From Candidatus Saccharibacteria bacterium oral taxon 488 (GTDB lineage: Bacteria > Patescibacteriota > Saccharimonadia > Saccharimonadales > Saccharimonadaceae), in contig CP040003.1 in assembly GCA_005697215.1 (NCBI GenBank), positions 496,001 to 560,000 on the forward strand: DNA of 64,000 nt, written 5' to 3'. Each line of letters starts with the position of its first letter. The first letter of the stretch is position 1. Both the position numbers and the translations under genes were made by a program. Positions 15,387-24,640 of this stretch are shown in pieces. The notes beneath the pieces were generated by a model that worked only from the letters and a program-made list of their open reading frames with translations, did no database searches and had not been told where the DNA came from.

Positions 15387-15938
15387 TCAGCCACTTATCT
15401 CCTTACGGAAGTAAGTGAGGTGCGCACCCCCATAACTACGATTGTCCACCACAACAATTCCGTTCTGAATTGGCACCTCACCTATTCCTGAGTGTGATAA
15501 TACCATATGTCCACCCGGTTTGAGAAGTCCCATTAGTCGCGAGACTGTGGAAAACTGCGGGTTGTGGTATGGCGGATCGGCAAAAATAATATCAAACTCC
15601 TCTGTTACGCTCATGCTTTCCAGCCAATTTGATACCGTTGTTTTTATTACAATAGCATTTTCGCTGGCACCCACGGTGCTAATATTTTCAGCAATCACCC
15701 GCTGGGCAACGCGGTCTCGCTCCACAAAAACCGCCGACTCGGCGCCGCGGCTGAGCGCTTCCAAACCAATCGCACCGGAGCCAGCAAAAGTATCCAGTAC
15801 CCGCGCGCCACGCACGGTTTCGCCCAGTGAATTGAACATCGCCGAACGGACTCGCTCGCCCATGGGATGCGTTGTTGAGCCTGGCGGGGCTTGGATGAAT
15901 CGTCCGCCAAATTCGCCAGCGATAAGCTTAACGCGCAC
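15387..15938 (-). CDS. rsmD: 16S rRNA (guanine966-N2)-methyltransferase RsmD
   Basis: 183 residues from a GTG at 15938, chosen because RsmD proteins begin at this point (VKLIAGEFGGRF), with GAGGAG just upstream. The SAM-binding motif is VLDTFAGSGAIGLEALSRGA, the acidic strand is SAVFVERD, and the catalytic motif is DIIFADPPYHN. It methylates G966 of 16S rRNA. The start overlaps the end of the phospholipase-like gene, so the two are coupled. Inside the operon tyrS to 14278. Confidence 0.9.
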   Translation of the reverse strand: MRVKLIAGEFGGRFIQAPPGSTTHPMGERVRSAMFNSLGETVRGARVLDTFAGSGAIGLEALSRGAESAVFVERDRVAQRVIAENISTVGASENAIVIKTTVSNWLESMSVTEEFDIIFADPPYHNPQFSTVSRLMGLLKPGGHMVLSHSGIGEVPIQNGIVVVDNRSYGGAHLTYFRKEISG

Positions 15939-16746
15939 GCTGCTCCTCGGCCAGCCACACCGCACTCAGCCAGCCCAGCACCACCGCACGAATAATCAGC
16001 GGCATCAGTTGACGATTGGTCTGCCGCGCCAGCTCCGTCGTCCAGCCAGTCTTGGCAAACTTTTCATACATGGCCATATCCGCCACCTCGTGAACGCAGC
16101 CGAGATAAAACGCCCGAAAGCCCGCCTGGCGTACCTCCTCAATGTCGCGCTGCTGCGGCAGGCCAGTGGCAAATCGTTGGTAGGCCACCACGCTAGCGAC
16201 GCCCGCCTCGAACGCCAGGTGCATAGTCATCACGCCCTTTGCGCCCCAAAATTCCCAGTTATTGCGCAGGGTTTTGAGCACCGTTTCGCCCGGCATGAGG
16301 CTCTTTTTGATCAGCGAATTACGGGTCTCCATACCCTCACCGCGCAGCTGAGCCAATTTCTCCTCCAGCGGAAAATGGTGTGGCGGCGTCAAGCCATCAG
16401 TGATCGCGTGTGCCATCCATGCTGCCTCAAACGCCGCTCGCTCACAGTTGTCAGCACTGAGCGCCGCTGCCAGATTAGCAATATGTTGATCAACCATCTC
16501 GAGGAGTGCTACGTCATTTGGATCGTGCGGGTCAATGAAATGCCACGGCTCATCAACGGCCGGACTTTTCCGCTTGATACCATCAGGTCCATTATTACCC
16601 TCGAAATGCAAAATCTGCCTGCTCGACGGAAAGTTACACCACGACGGCAACAGCTGCACGATGTGCCGCCGCGCGACCCGATCAATTTTTTGATGAACAC
16701 CCATCAGATTGCCTGATTTGGTGTGAAATGTGGTTCCTGAATACAT
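15928..16746 (-). CDS. Phospholipase C/P1 nuclease-like zinc protein
   Basis: 272 residues. Family landmarks are an early His-containing helix (HFEG), DEPWHFIDP, then AAWMAHAITDGLTPPHH, which matches the HxxxDxxxPxH zinc-binding motif of the phospholipase C/P1 nuclease superfamily, and a late CVHEVADMA helix with His and Asp. No signal peptide is evident, so it is probably cytoplasmic or membrane-associated via the hydrophobic C-terminal helix (IIRAVVLGWLSAVWL). The phosphoester substrate is unknown. It starts 10 bases after recG. Confidence 0.65.
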   Translation of the reverse strand: MYSGTTFHTKSGNLMGVHQKIDRVARRHIVQLLPSWCNFPSSRQILHFEGNNGPDGIKRKSPAVDEPWHFIDPHDPNDVALLEMVDQHIANLAAALSADNCERAAFEAAWMAHAITDGLTPPHHFPLEEKLAQLRGEGMETRNSLIKKSLMPGETVLKTLRNNWEFWGAKGVMTMHLAFEAGVASVVAYQRFATGLPQQRDIEEVRQAGFRAFYLGCVHEVADMAMYEKFAKTGWTTELARQTNRQLMPLIIRAVVLGWLSAVWLAEEQRAR

Positions 16747-16756
16747 ACTTATCTCA

Positions 16757-18799
16757 CTAATTTAGTGTCGTTAATCGCTGATAGCGACTGACGGCACGCG
16801 CCAGATGGTTATATTGTAGCAAATCCTGCCCCTCTTTGACAAAGCGCTCGGCCTCCGTTTGCGCACGAGCAATCAGCGGTGTGTCGCTCAGCGAGGCAAT
16901 TTTTAGGTTGAGCGCACCATGCTGCGCTCGTCCGTAAATCTCGCCAGGGCCGCGCAATTTCAAGTCGACTTCCGCCAAATAAAAGCCGTCTTGCGACTTC
17001 TCAATCTCTCTGAGGCGCTGGCTTGGCTTGTCATGGCTCGACATCATCAGATGACAAAAGCTCTGGTACTGGCCGCGTCCAACCCGCCCGCGCAGCTGAT
17101 GAAGCTGGCTGAGCCCAAAGTTATCGGCATTTTCGATGAGCATGACCGTAGCGTTCGGCACGTTGACGCCAACTTCCACCACCGTGGTGCTCACTAGCAT
17201 ATCAATGTCGCCGTCCGCGAATTGCTGCATAACCGCGGCTTTTTCCTCAGGCGGCAGTTTACCGTGCAACAATCCGACGCGGCGATGACGAAACATCGTT
17301 TTCGCTAATTTGTAATATTCCGCCTCGACCGATTTTTTGTCATTATCAGGATTATCGTCAATCAACGGGCAGATGACATATGCTTGGCGACCCTGAGCTA
17401 GTTCATGGTCGATGATTTCATAGAGCTTCGGTGCTGAGGCTGGCGACCAAATTTTCGTTGCAATCGGCTGACGGCCGGCCGGCAGCTCGTCCAAAATCGA
17501 GATGTCCAGCTCGCCATACAAGGTCAACGCCAAACTCCGCGGAATCGGCGTGGCGGTCATGCTGAGTAGATGCGGCATGTAGTCTGCCTTTTGTAACAAC
17601 GCCTGCCGCTGCTTGACGCCGAACCGATGCTGCTCATCAATCACCGCAAACCCCAGTTTGTGGTACGTCACTTTTTCCTGAATCAGCGCGTGCGTACCGA
17701 CCACCACGTTAATGTTGCCATTTGCTAAATTATCCAGCAGCTGACGCCGCTGAGCACCCTTGACATGTCCCGTTAGCAGCGCCACTGACACGCCAAACGG
17801 CGATAACAGCTCATCCAGCGTTTTGGCGTGCTGAGCCGCCAAAATCTCCGTCGGTGCCATGATGGCCGTCTGAAAACCAGCCTGCGCCACCTCTGCCGCC
17901 ACCACCCCAGCGACCACCGTTTTACCCGAACCAACGTCGCCCTGCAACAAGCGGTTCATCGGATGTTCGGACTCCAAATCTTGCAAAATCTGCCAGGCGG
18001 CGCGGCGCTGCGCGTTAGTCAAGGGAAATGGCAATTTCTCAACAAATTGCTTGACGACCGGCTGATTGAACGGGATACGCCAGCCGGTCAACTTGGTTTG
18101 TTCCTGCTTATTCAACTGCGCCGCCAAGATCATTTCAAACAATTCTTCAAACGCCAGACGCTCACGGCCGCGGACGATTTCCTCGTGATTTTTCGGCGCA
18201 TGAAGAAACCTGACAGCTTCCGCGCGGCTGACTAGTTTTTGCCGCTGGACAATGTGCTCCGGCAGCGTCTCGGGCAAAAACTCCATGATGGGACGCAGAT
18301 GTTTCAGCAAATCCTGCACGGTTTTTGGGCGAAGGTTTTTGATAGATTTGTAGACTGGATGGATGCCCGACGTAGGCTGGGCGTCGGACGTATCGTTTTG
18401 CTTAGCCAGCTCGACAGATGGATTGCTAATCTGATAGCTGTTATATTGCATACCAAACTGGCCGGAAAACATGAAGTCGGCGTCGGATCTCAACTGCGAT
18501 TCGCGGTACGACTGATTGAACCAAACGGCCTTGACCTTGCCAGAATCATCCGCCAGCACCGCCGTGGTGACTCTCAAACCTCGGCGCACAATCCGCGTGG
18601 AAATCGACTCGCAGCGCGCCCGCACTGTCACCTTACCCGGCTGAAGATCAGCGATGTTGACTGCCGCCGAATAATCATCATATGCCCGCGGCAAAAATTC
18701 CAGAGCATCCGCCACCGTCTCCAACCCTGCCACCGCCAGCGCCTGGGCGGTTTTGGGGCCGACGCCTTTGATGTGTTCCAGGGGAGTTGTTAGTTTCAT
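16757..18799 (-). CDS. recG: ATP-dependent DNA helicase RecG
   Basis: 680 residues, full family length. The N-terminal wedge/OB domain starts at PLEHIKGVGPKTAQAL. The helicase core has Walker A GDVGSGKT, DEQHRFG (motif II), SMTATPIPRS (motif III), and the C-terminal GLLHGKLPPEEK and QLRGRVGRG motifs. RecG remodels stalled replication forks and Holliday junctions. The ATG overlaps the phosphoglucomutase stop by four bases (ATGA type), so the two are coupled. Confidence 0.95.
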   Translation of the reverse strand: MKLTTPLEHIKGVGPKTAQALAVAGLETVADALEFLPRAYDDYSAAVNIADLQPGKVTVRARCESISTRIVRRGLRVTTAVLADDSGKVKAVWFNQSYRESQLRSDADFMFSGQFGMQYNSYQISNPSVELAKQNDTSDAQPTSGIHPVYKSIKNLRPKTVQDLLKHLRPIMEFLPETLPEHIVQRQKLVSRAEAVRFLHAPKNHEEIVRGRERLAFEELFEMILAAQLNKQEQTKLTGWRIPFNQPVVKQFVEKLPFPLTNAQRRAAWQILQDLESEHPMNRLLQGDVGSGKTVVAGVVAAEVAQAGFQTAIMAPTEILAAQHAKTLDELLSPFGVSVALLTGHVKGAQRRQLLDNLANGNINVVVGTHALIQEKVTYHKLGFAVIDEQHRFGVKQRQALLQKADYMPHLLSMTATPIPRSLALTLYGELDISILDELPAGRQPIATKIWSPASAPKLYEIIDHELAQGRQAYVICPLIDDNPDNDKKSVEAEYYKLAKTMFRHRRVGLLHGKLPPEEKAAVMQQFADGDIDMLVSTTVVEVGVNVPNATVMLIENADNFGLSQLHQLRGRVGRGQYQSFCHLMMSSHDKPSQRLREIEKSQDGFYLAEVDLKLRGPGEIYGRAQHGALNLKIASLSDTPLIARAQTEAERFVKEGQDLLQYNHLARAVSRYQRLTTLN

Positions 18800-20562
18800 T
18801 GCACTCGGCTGAGCGCCTCAGCCTGCAGCGCCTCGAATAGCTGCTTGAGGGCGTCTTGTACTCGTGTATAGTCCTCTTCTGGATTTGTCGTCTCTTCATG
18901 CCACTGTATATAGAATTTCAGCTTTGGCTCAGTACCACTCGGGCGAATCGTAATACGGCGGCGTGAATCACCACACTCAAATACCAGTACATTACCCTTG
19001 ACGCAATTAATTGCCGTGGTCGTCCCATCGGCTGCCGTTCGCACCAGTGTCTGATAGTCGGATACCGCCGATACTACCTGATCGCCAATCATCTTTGGTG
19101 GATCGGTGCGCAGTGAGTTCATAATCTGCTGCATCGTTGCAAACCCTTCGGCACCCGGATAAATAGCAACTTCGAGCCGCTCCACATACAACCCAACTTC
19201 ACGATACAGCTCCATCAGCTTATCAACGAGCGTTTTTCCCTGCTGCTTGAGTTCAGCCGCATATTCTGCGAGCGCCAGCGCGCCAACCGCGCCGTCTTTG
19301 TCACGAGCATAGTCGCCCTTGAGCAGGCCATAACTTTCCTCACCACCCAGCACAAACACCTCATCAGTGCCTTCTTTCTGGCGAATAACTTCACCGATAT
19401 ACTTAAAGCCAATCAGCAGGTCGCCGTAGCAGGTAGCACCATAGCTATCTGCCAGCGCCTTCATCATATCAGTTGTAACGATGGTCTTAACGATGTAATG
19501 CTGCGGGGTGACGCCGCCTCGCTCTTGCAATTTCCGGAGGGCATAATCAGTCGCAAGTGCGGCGGATTGATTGCCAGTCAGATAGATCGGTTGGCCGTGA
19601 TGATTCACAATTACACCAATTCGATCAGCATCAGGGTCGTTGGTAATCGCAATGTCAGCTGATATTTCCATCATCTTTGCGACGACCATATCGTTAGCAG
19701 CGCGTTCCTCGGGATTTGGCTTACGATTAGCAATCGTCGGGAAATTGCCATCCGGCACCATCTGCTCATCAACCGTCGTAATCTGAGTAAATCCAGCCCG
19801 ACGCAATACCGGTAGGACATTAGTCTGCCCCGCACCATGGAGCGGTGAATAGGCGATTGTCAAATCACGCTCCTGACCGTCAGCTTGCGCCAGTACCGCA
19901 GCATAGTACGCCTCGTCAACATCCTGACCGATAATGGTAATCTTGCCCTCAGTCACTGCTGCCTCAAAATCTGGCTCAGCTAACACCTCGGTCACCGCTG
20001 CCGCCGCGTCTAGGATACCTCGGTCATGCGGCGACACCACCTGTGCGCCGTCATTCCAATACGCCTTAAAGCCATTATCAGTCGGTGGATTGTGGCTGGC
20101 TGAAATCACGATTCCGACAGCACAGCCAAGGTGTCGCACAGCAAAGCTCAGCTCCGGAGTCGCCCGAAAGCTATCAAAAATATATGTCTTAAATCCATTG
20201 GCGGCACACACCCGCGCAGTGTATTGGCTTAGCTCTGGCGAGGTTAAGCGCGTATCGCAGGCAATGACCACACCTTTTGCTGGCGCATCAGGATCAAACT
20301 GCTGGGCATAGCGACACAGTGCTTGCGCCGATTCACCAATCGTGACGCGATTGATGCGATTTGAGCCGACTCCTGTCGTGCCGCGTCGACCGCCAGTACC
20401 AAACTCAATTACCTTGAAAAATGCGTCTTCCAGATCTTGCCACTGCTCATTTGCAATCATCTGCTCTAGCTCTACCTTATATTCAGCATATTTTGGCTCT
20501 GTTAGCCAGCGCTCGATGTTGGCCGCTGCTTCTGCTGATACGTGTTGTTTGACTGAGTCCAT
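18796..20562 (-). CDS. Phosphoglucomutase/phosphomannomutase
   Basis: 588 residues, alpha-D-phosphohexomutase family, PGM2-like length. Landmarks are GTGGRRGTTGVGSNRIN near the start, the phosphoserine loop SASHNPPTDNGFK, the magnesium site NDPDADRIG, the sugar-binding loop GGEESYG, and the phosphate-binding RPSGTEPK at the C-terminus. It interconverts hexose 1- and 6-phosphates, linking glucan breakdown and cell-envelope sugar synthesis. Shine-Dalgarno GGAAGGAG; two bases separate it from tyrS. Confidence 0.9.
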   Translation of the reverse strand: MDSVKQHVSAEAAANIERWLTEPKYAEYKVELEQMIANEQWQDLEDAFFKVIEFGTGGRRGTTGVGSNRINRVTIGESAQALCRYAQQFDPDAPAKGVVIACDTRLTSPELSQYTARVCAANGFKTYIFDSFRATPELSFAVRHLGCAVGIVISASHNPPTDNGFKAYWNDGAQVVSPHDRGILDAAAAVTEVLAEPDFEAAVTEGKITIIGQDVDEAYYAAVLAQADGQERDLTIAYSPLHGAGQTNVLPVLRRAGFTQITTVDEQMVPDGNFPTIANRKPNPEERAANDMVVAKMMEISADIAITNDPDADRIGVIVNHHGQPIYLTGNQSAALATDYALRKLQERGGVTPQHYIVKTIVTTDMMKALADSYGATCYGDLLIGFKYIGEVIRQKEGTDEVFVLGGEESYGLLKGDYARDKDGAVGALALAEYAAELKQQGKTLVDKLMELYREVGLYVERLEVAIYPGAEGFATMQQIMNSLRTDPPKMIGDQVVSAVSDYQTLVRTAADGTTTAINCVKGNVLVFECGDSRRRITIRPSGTEPKLKFYIQWHEETTNPEEDYTRVQDALKQLFEALQAEALSRVQ

Positions 20563-20564
20563 GA

Positions 20565-21782
20565 CTATTCTCCTTCCATAATTAATACAAACGTATTTTT
20601 ACCCTTTTTGAGTAGCGACGTGGCGTTAACGGCTTGGTCTTCAGCTATTTTTTCGCCATTGAGGCTGATGGCGCCAGATTTGAGGAGGCGCCTCGCCTCA
20701 CCGTTAGAACTGACTACACCAGAGACCACCAACGCTTCGATCACGCCGACGCCGACATCAACACGTGGAATTTCTTTGGCCAGGGTATCCAAGTCGTCGT
20801 CTGACAATTGCCGGAAATCGCCGCCACCAAACAGTACCTCCGTCACCCGCTCCACTGATTCGCGTCGATTAACACCGTGAACGATGTCGGTGACTTCACG
20901 CGCCAAGACTTTTTGAGCTGAGCGTGCGCCTGGATTGACCGCGTGGTTTTCGGCAATGGCTTCAATGGTATCGCGATCAAGCATGGTGAAAATCTTCATG
21001 TACTCAATGGCGCTTTCGTCATCAACGTTCAGCCAGAATTGATAGAACTTGTAGACGCTGGTTTTGGTTTCATCCAGCCAGACGGCGCCGCCTTCGGACT
21101 TGCCAAATTTGCGCCCAGTTGACTTGTTGATGAGCAGCGGCGCGGTCATAGCGTAGACTTCGGTGTTTTCTTTTTTGCGGATCAGTTCCACACCTGAGAG
21201 CAAATTGCCCCACTGATCAGAACCACCGATTTGCAAATTGACACCGTGATGCTTGAACAGATGCCAAAAATCATAACCCTGCAGCAACGTGTAAGTAAAT
21301 TCCGCAAAACTCAAACCTTTGCCATTAGCAATACGCGCTTTGAAAAACTCACGACCGATCAAATCTGCCATGTTGAAATTCTTACCAATGTCGCGGAGGA
21401 ACGACAACAATTCCAGATTGCCCAGCCAATCTGCATTGTCCACCAGGGTAAAATCACGTCCAGCAAAAATTTGCGAGACCTGCGCCTTTAAGGCTCGTTT
21501 ATTGTACTCAATCTCTGCATAAGAAAGCAGACTCCGCTCCTCGGTGTCACGCATATCGCCGATCATGCCCGTGCCGCCACCAACCAGCAGAAACACCTTG
21601 TGACCGCGCTCCAAAAAATGCCGCACCATCATGTAGACCGCGAGATGCCCAACATGTAGACTGTCCGCCGACGGATCTGTCCCCAAATAGAGCGTAAAAT
21701 TTCCCGAATCAATACGCTCATCATCGGTGAATGTCGCTTGATTCCAAAACCCGCGCCACTTTAGCTCCTCTGATAATTGCAT
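20565..21782 (-). CDS. tyrS: Tyrosyl-tRNA synthetase
   Basis: 405 residues. Class I signatures are present: HVGH in place of HIGH (DSLHVGHL, about residues 37-44), the tyrosine pocket with DFWHLF and GGSDQWGN, and KFGKSEGG as the KMSKS loop. An S4 RNA-binding domain is at the C-terminus (ARRLLKSGAISLNGEKI). First gene of a seven-gene minus-strand run. Shine-Dalgarno AAAAGGAGG six bases before the ATG, with a TATACT -10 about 30 bases upstream. Confidence 0.95.
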   Translation of the reverse strand: MQLSEELKWRGFWNQATFTDDERIDSGNFTLYLGTDPSADSLHVGHLAVYMMVRHFLERGHKVFLLVGGGTGMIGDMRDTEERSLLSYAEIEYNKRALKAQVSQIFAGRDFTLVDNADWLGNLELLSFLRDIGKNFNMADLIGREFFKARIANGKGLSFAEFTYTLLQGYDFWHLFKHHGVNLQIGGSDQWGNLLSGVELIRKKENTEVYAMTAPLLINKSTGRKFGKSEGGAVWLDETKTSVYKFYQFWLNVDDESAIEYMKIFTMLDRDTIEAIAENHAVNPGARSAQKVLAREVTDIVHGVNRRESVERVTEVLFGGGDFRQLSDDDLDTLAKEIPRVDVGVGVIEALVVSGVVSSNGEARRLLKSGAISLNGEKIAEDQAVNATSLLKKGKNTFVLIMEGE

Positions 21783-21843
21783 ATTCCTCCTTTTCTCAGT
21801 AATAGTATAGCAATTTTATGATTGAAGCGAAACATAGGCGTGA

Positions 21844-21849
21844 TATAAT
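21844..21849 (+). promoter_or_regulatory. -10 element of a leaderless transcript (class A PBP)
   Basis: TATAAT, then GATAGT, then GTG at 21856; a TTGAAG -35 lies 16 bases upstream. Confidence 0.65.
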
Positions 21850-21855
21850 GATAGT

Positions 21856-24564
21856 GTGAACAAGAAACCCTCAGATAAGCAGTCGGGCTCCAGCGCCAAA
21901 CCAGCGCCATCACGTCCGCACCCAAAGCCAGTAAAACGGCTGAGTGTCTATGCAAACTTGGCGAATAAGCGTCGGCTCAAGAAGGATAAGCGCTCCCGCG
22001 AAAAAGCGGAGTACCTGGCGAGCCTACCAAAGCACCCCGTCAAGCGGTTCTTTTACCGCCTTCACCCGAAGCGCGTCTTTCGCTATTGGTTCTCAAAGCG
22101 TGGCGGCTTGATGGCGCTAAAAATTCTCGGTGTCGCCATCGTTGTGATGATTATTCTGATCGGCGGCCTGTTCGCCTACTTTCGTAAAGACCTCGACAAG
22201 ATCCGCCCGGGCGAACTCGCCAAGCGTGTCCAGACAACGGTCACCAAGTATTATGACCGCAATGGCGAGCTCTTATGGGAAGATAAGGGTACCGACAATT
22301 ATAAGCTGGTGGTTGAGGCTGATAAAATTAGCGACTATCTCAAGAAAGCAACTATCGCCATTGAGGATCGTGATTTCTATAAGCATCACGGTATTAGTAT
22401 TAGTGGCCTGACCCGCGCTATGTTTAGTACAGCATCAGGTCGACAAGTTCAGGGTGGCTCGACGTTGACGCAGCAGCTCGTCAAGCAAGTTTTTTTCGCT
22501 GAGGATGCCGACAAACGCGGCCTCAGCGGTATTCCACGCAAAATCAAGGAAATTATCCTGGCAATTGAAGTTGAACGCATGTACAACAAGGATCAGATTC
22601 TCGCGCTCTACCTCAACCAAGCGCCATATGGCGGTCGGCGTAACGGCGCAGAGTCGGCCGCTCAGACGTACTTTGGTAAATCCGCCAAGGACCTCACCTT
22701 GGCTGAAGCAGCCCTGCTGGCTTCAATTCCGCAAAACCCGAGTACATTTAATCCGTACAACATCACTGGGCGCAAGATGCTCCTGTCACGCCAGCATACA
22801 ACACTAGACTACATGCTGGAACAGGGCTACATCACTGAAGCGCAGGCCAAAGAAGCCAAGCAGTATCCGATCCTTGACAAGATCAAGCCCGAGACCGAGC
22901 AGCTAGCCGGCATCAAGGCGCCGCATTTCGTGCTCATGGTGCGCAATCAACTGGAGCGTGAACTCGGCAAAGCGGTCGTTGGCCGCGGCGGACTGACCGT
23001 TAAGACGACGCTGGATTGGAGGATTCAGGAGAAGCTCGAAACAGAGATGAAAGCCTTCTTTGAATCGGGCCGTCCGGGTCGAGTGCGCATTAGTAACGGC
23101 GCGGCAACGGTTGAGGACGCACAGACTGGACAGATTGTCGCCCTCGTTGGCAGTCGTGATTTTAATTATGCTGGCTTTGGGCAGGATAACGCCGCCACCG
23201 CCTTTATCCAGCCGGGTTCGACCATCAAGGCTTTCGACTACGCCAAACTGTTTGAGAATCGCGGCAGTAATCAACAAAATTACGGCTCAGGCTCAATCCT
23301 CAGCGACGAGAACATAGACAAGATTTATGGTGCCAAGCTGAACAACTGGGATCGACGATTTATGGGAAGTATTTCTATTCGCCGCTCGCTAGCGCTTTCC
23401 CGTAATATCCCAGCGGTCAAGGCAATGTATATCGCAGGCAACGGCTCGCCAAAACCAACTGTTGACTATATTCACAACATGGGTAATACCAATTATTGCC
23501 AACAAGAAGAAGCGGCCGGCGGCTACGGCTTGTCAGCAGCCATTGGCGCCTGCGGTACAAAGCAGACCGAGTTAGTGAATGCTTATGGCACCTTTGCCCG
23601 CATGGGCGTCGCTAAACCAAGCACCAACGTCCTCGAGGTAACCAACAGCCAGGGCGATACGCTAAAGAAATGGAAAGACGAGAGCAAACAGGCAACCGAC
23701 CCGCAAGTCGCCTACATCATCAATGATATCTTGGGTGACGCGGACGCGGCGCGTGACTTGCACGGTTACGGTGCAATGAATGTGCCTGGCGTTAGAACCG
23801 CCGCCAAGACTGGTACTACCGACAAAAACGGCCACGCCAAGGATGTCTGGATCGTTAACTATAGTCCGGCGCTAGTCATGGGTATGTGGCTCGGTAATTC
23901 CGACACCAGTACCATCAACACCCCGAACTCGGCCTTTGGTATGCCGGTGGTGCGCAGCGTCATGTCATTTGCTCACAACGAGGTCTATGCCAAACAGGGC
24001 AAATGGAAGCCAAATGATTGGTTCAAGCGGCCAAATGGTATCCAGCAGCAAGGCAAAGAGCTCTATCCATCGTGGTGGAATAAAAAACAGGGCGAGACTA
24101 CTGAAAAGATTAAGTTTGACCGCGTCTCCAAGAAAAAGGCGACAAATTGTACGCCAGCTGACGCCATCGAGGAAATTGAGGTCACCAAGACCATTGACCC
24201 GCTCACTAAGAAACCATCATACTCAGCGCCTGAAGGTTACGACGCCAACGCTGATGACGATAAGCACAAATGTGATGACGCCAAACCAAGTGTCAGCCTA
24301 TCGCTTTCTGGCTCTGGCTCCAGCCGCACCATCACCGCCCGCGCCACCAACGGCACATTCCCGCTCACCTCAATTGACATCCTCGTTGATGGTCGCAGCG
24401 TCAAAAGCGAGTCGATCTCCGGTAGTGGCGGTAGTGTTTCGGTTGGCGTCCAAGTTGATAAACCAGGTCGACACACCATTCAAGCGATTGCCCGCGACGA
24501 AGGCTACTATACTGCATCAGACAGTGGTAGCTTCTCGGTAGGCAGCGGCTCAAGCTCCGACTAA
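21856..24564 (+). CDS. Class A penicillin-binding protein (transglycosylase/transpeptidase)
   Basis: 902 residues, GTG start. A basic cytoplasmic tail of about 90 residues is followed by a membrane span (ILGVAIVVMIILIGGLFAYF, about 88-110). The glycosyltransferase domain has EDRDFYKHHGIS and GGSTLTQQLVKQ; the transpeptidase has the nucleophile in QPGSTIKAFD, SRN, and KTGTTDKNG. The C-terminal extension carries a Ser/Gly-rich Ig-like region (VSLSLSGSGSS onwards). It polymerises and cross-links peptidoglycan. The extension is unusual and might bind the wall or host surface. Followed by a terminator. Confidence 0.95.
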   Translation: MNKKPSDKQSGSSAKPAPSRPHPKPVKRLSVYANLANKRRLKKDKRSREKAEYLASLPKHPVKRFFYRLHPKRVFRYWFSKRGGLMALKILGVAIVVMIILIGGLFAYFRKDLDKIRPGELAKRVQTTVTKYYDRNGELLWEDKGTDNYKLVVEADKISDYLKKATIAIEDRDFYKHHGISISGLTRAMFSTASGRQVQGGSTLTQQLVKQVFFAEDADKRGLSGIPRKIKEIILAIEVERMYNKDQILALYLNQAPYGGRRNGAESAAQTYFGKSAKDLTLAEAALLASIPQNPSTFNPYNITGRKMLLSRQHTTLDYMLEQGYITEAQAKEAKQYPILDKIKPETEQLAGIKAPHFVLMVRNQLERELGKAVVGRGGLTVKTTLDWRIQEKLETEMKAFFESGRPGRVRISNGAATVEDAQTGQIVALVGSRDFNYAGFGQDNAATAFIQPGSTIKAFDYAKLFENRGSNQQNYGSGSILSDENIDKIYGAKLNNWDRRFMGSISIRRSLALSRNIPAVKAMYIAGNGSPKPTVDYIHNMGNTNYCQQEEAAGGYGLSAAIGACGTKQTELVNAYGTFARMGVAKPSTNVLEVTNSQGDTLKKWKDESKQATDPQVAYIINDILGDADAARDLHGYGAMNVPGVRTAAKTGTTDKNGHAKDVWIVNYSPALVMGMWLGNSDTSTINTPNSAFGMPVVRSVMSFAHNEVYAKQGKWKPNDWFKRPNGIQQQGKELYPSWWNKKQGETTEKIKFDRVSKKKATNCTPADAIEEIEVTKTIDPLTKKPSYSAPEGYDANADDDKHKCDDAKPSVSLSLSGSGSSRTITARATNGTFPLTSIDILVDGRSVKSESISGSGGSVSVGVQVDKPGRHTIQAIARDEGYYTASDSGSFSVGSGSSSD

Positions 24565-24590
24565 CTCGCGCCCCTTCCCCCGTGACACAT

Positions 24591-24619
24591 AAAAACCAGA
24601 CCGCTTTAGTCTGGTTTTT
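24591..24619. terminator. Bidirectional terminator between convergent genes
   Basis: AAAAACCAGAC and GTCTGGTTTTT form a perfect stem around CGCTTTA, serving the PBP gene (plus) and the PIN-TRAM gene (minus). Confidence 0.85.
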
Positions 24620-24640
24620 ACTCCTTCTTAGCCTTAGCGA

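Noticed and set aside
15520..16716. Long plus-strand ORF (398 codons) opposite rsmD and the phospholipase-like gene
   Set aside because: Antisense shadow of two clear genes; no ribosome site and a composition explained by the opposite codons.
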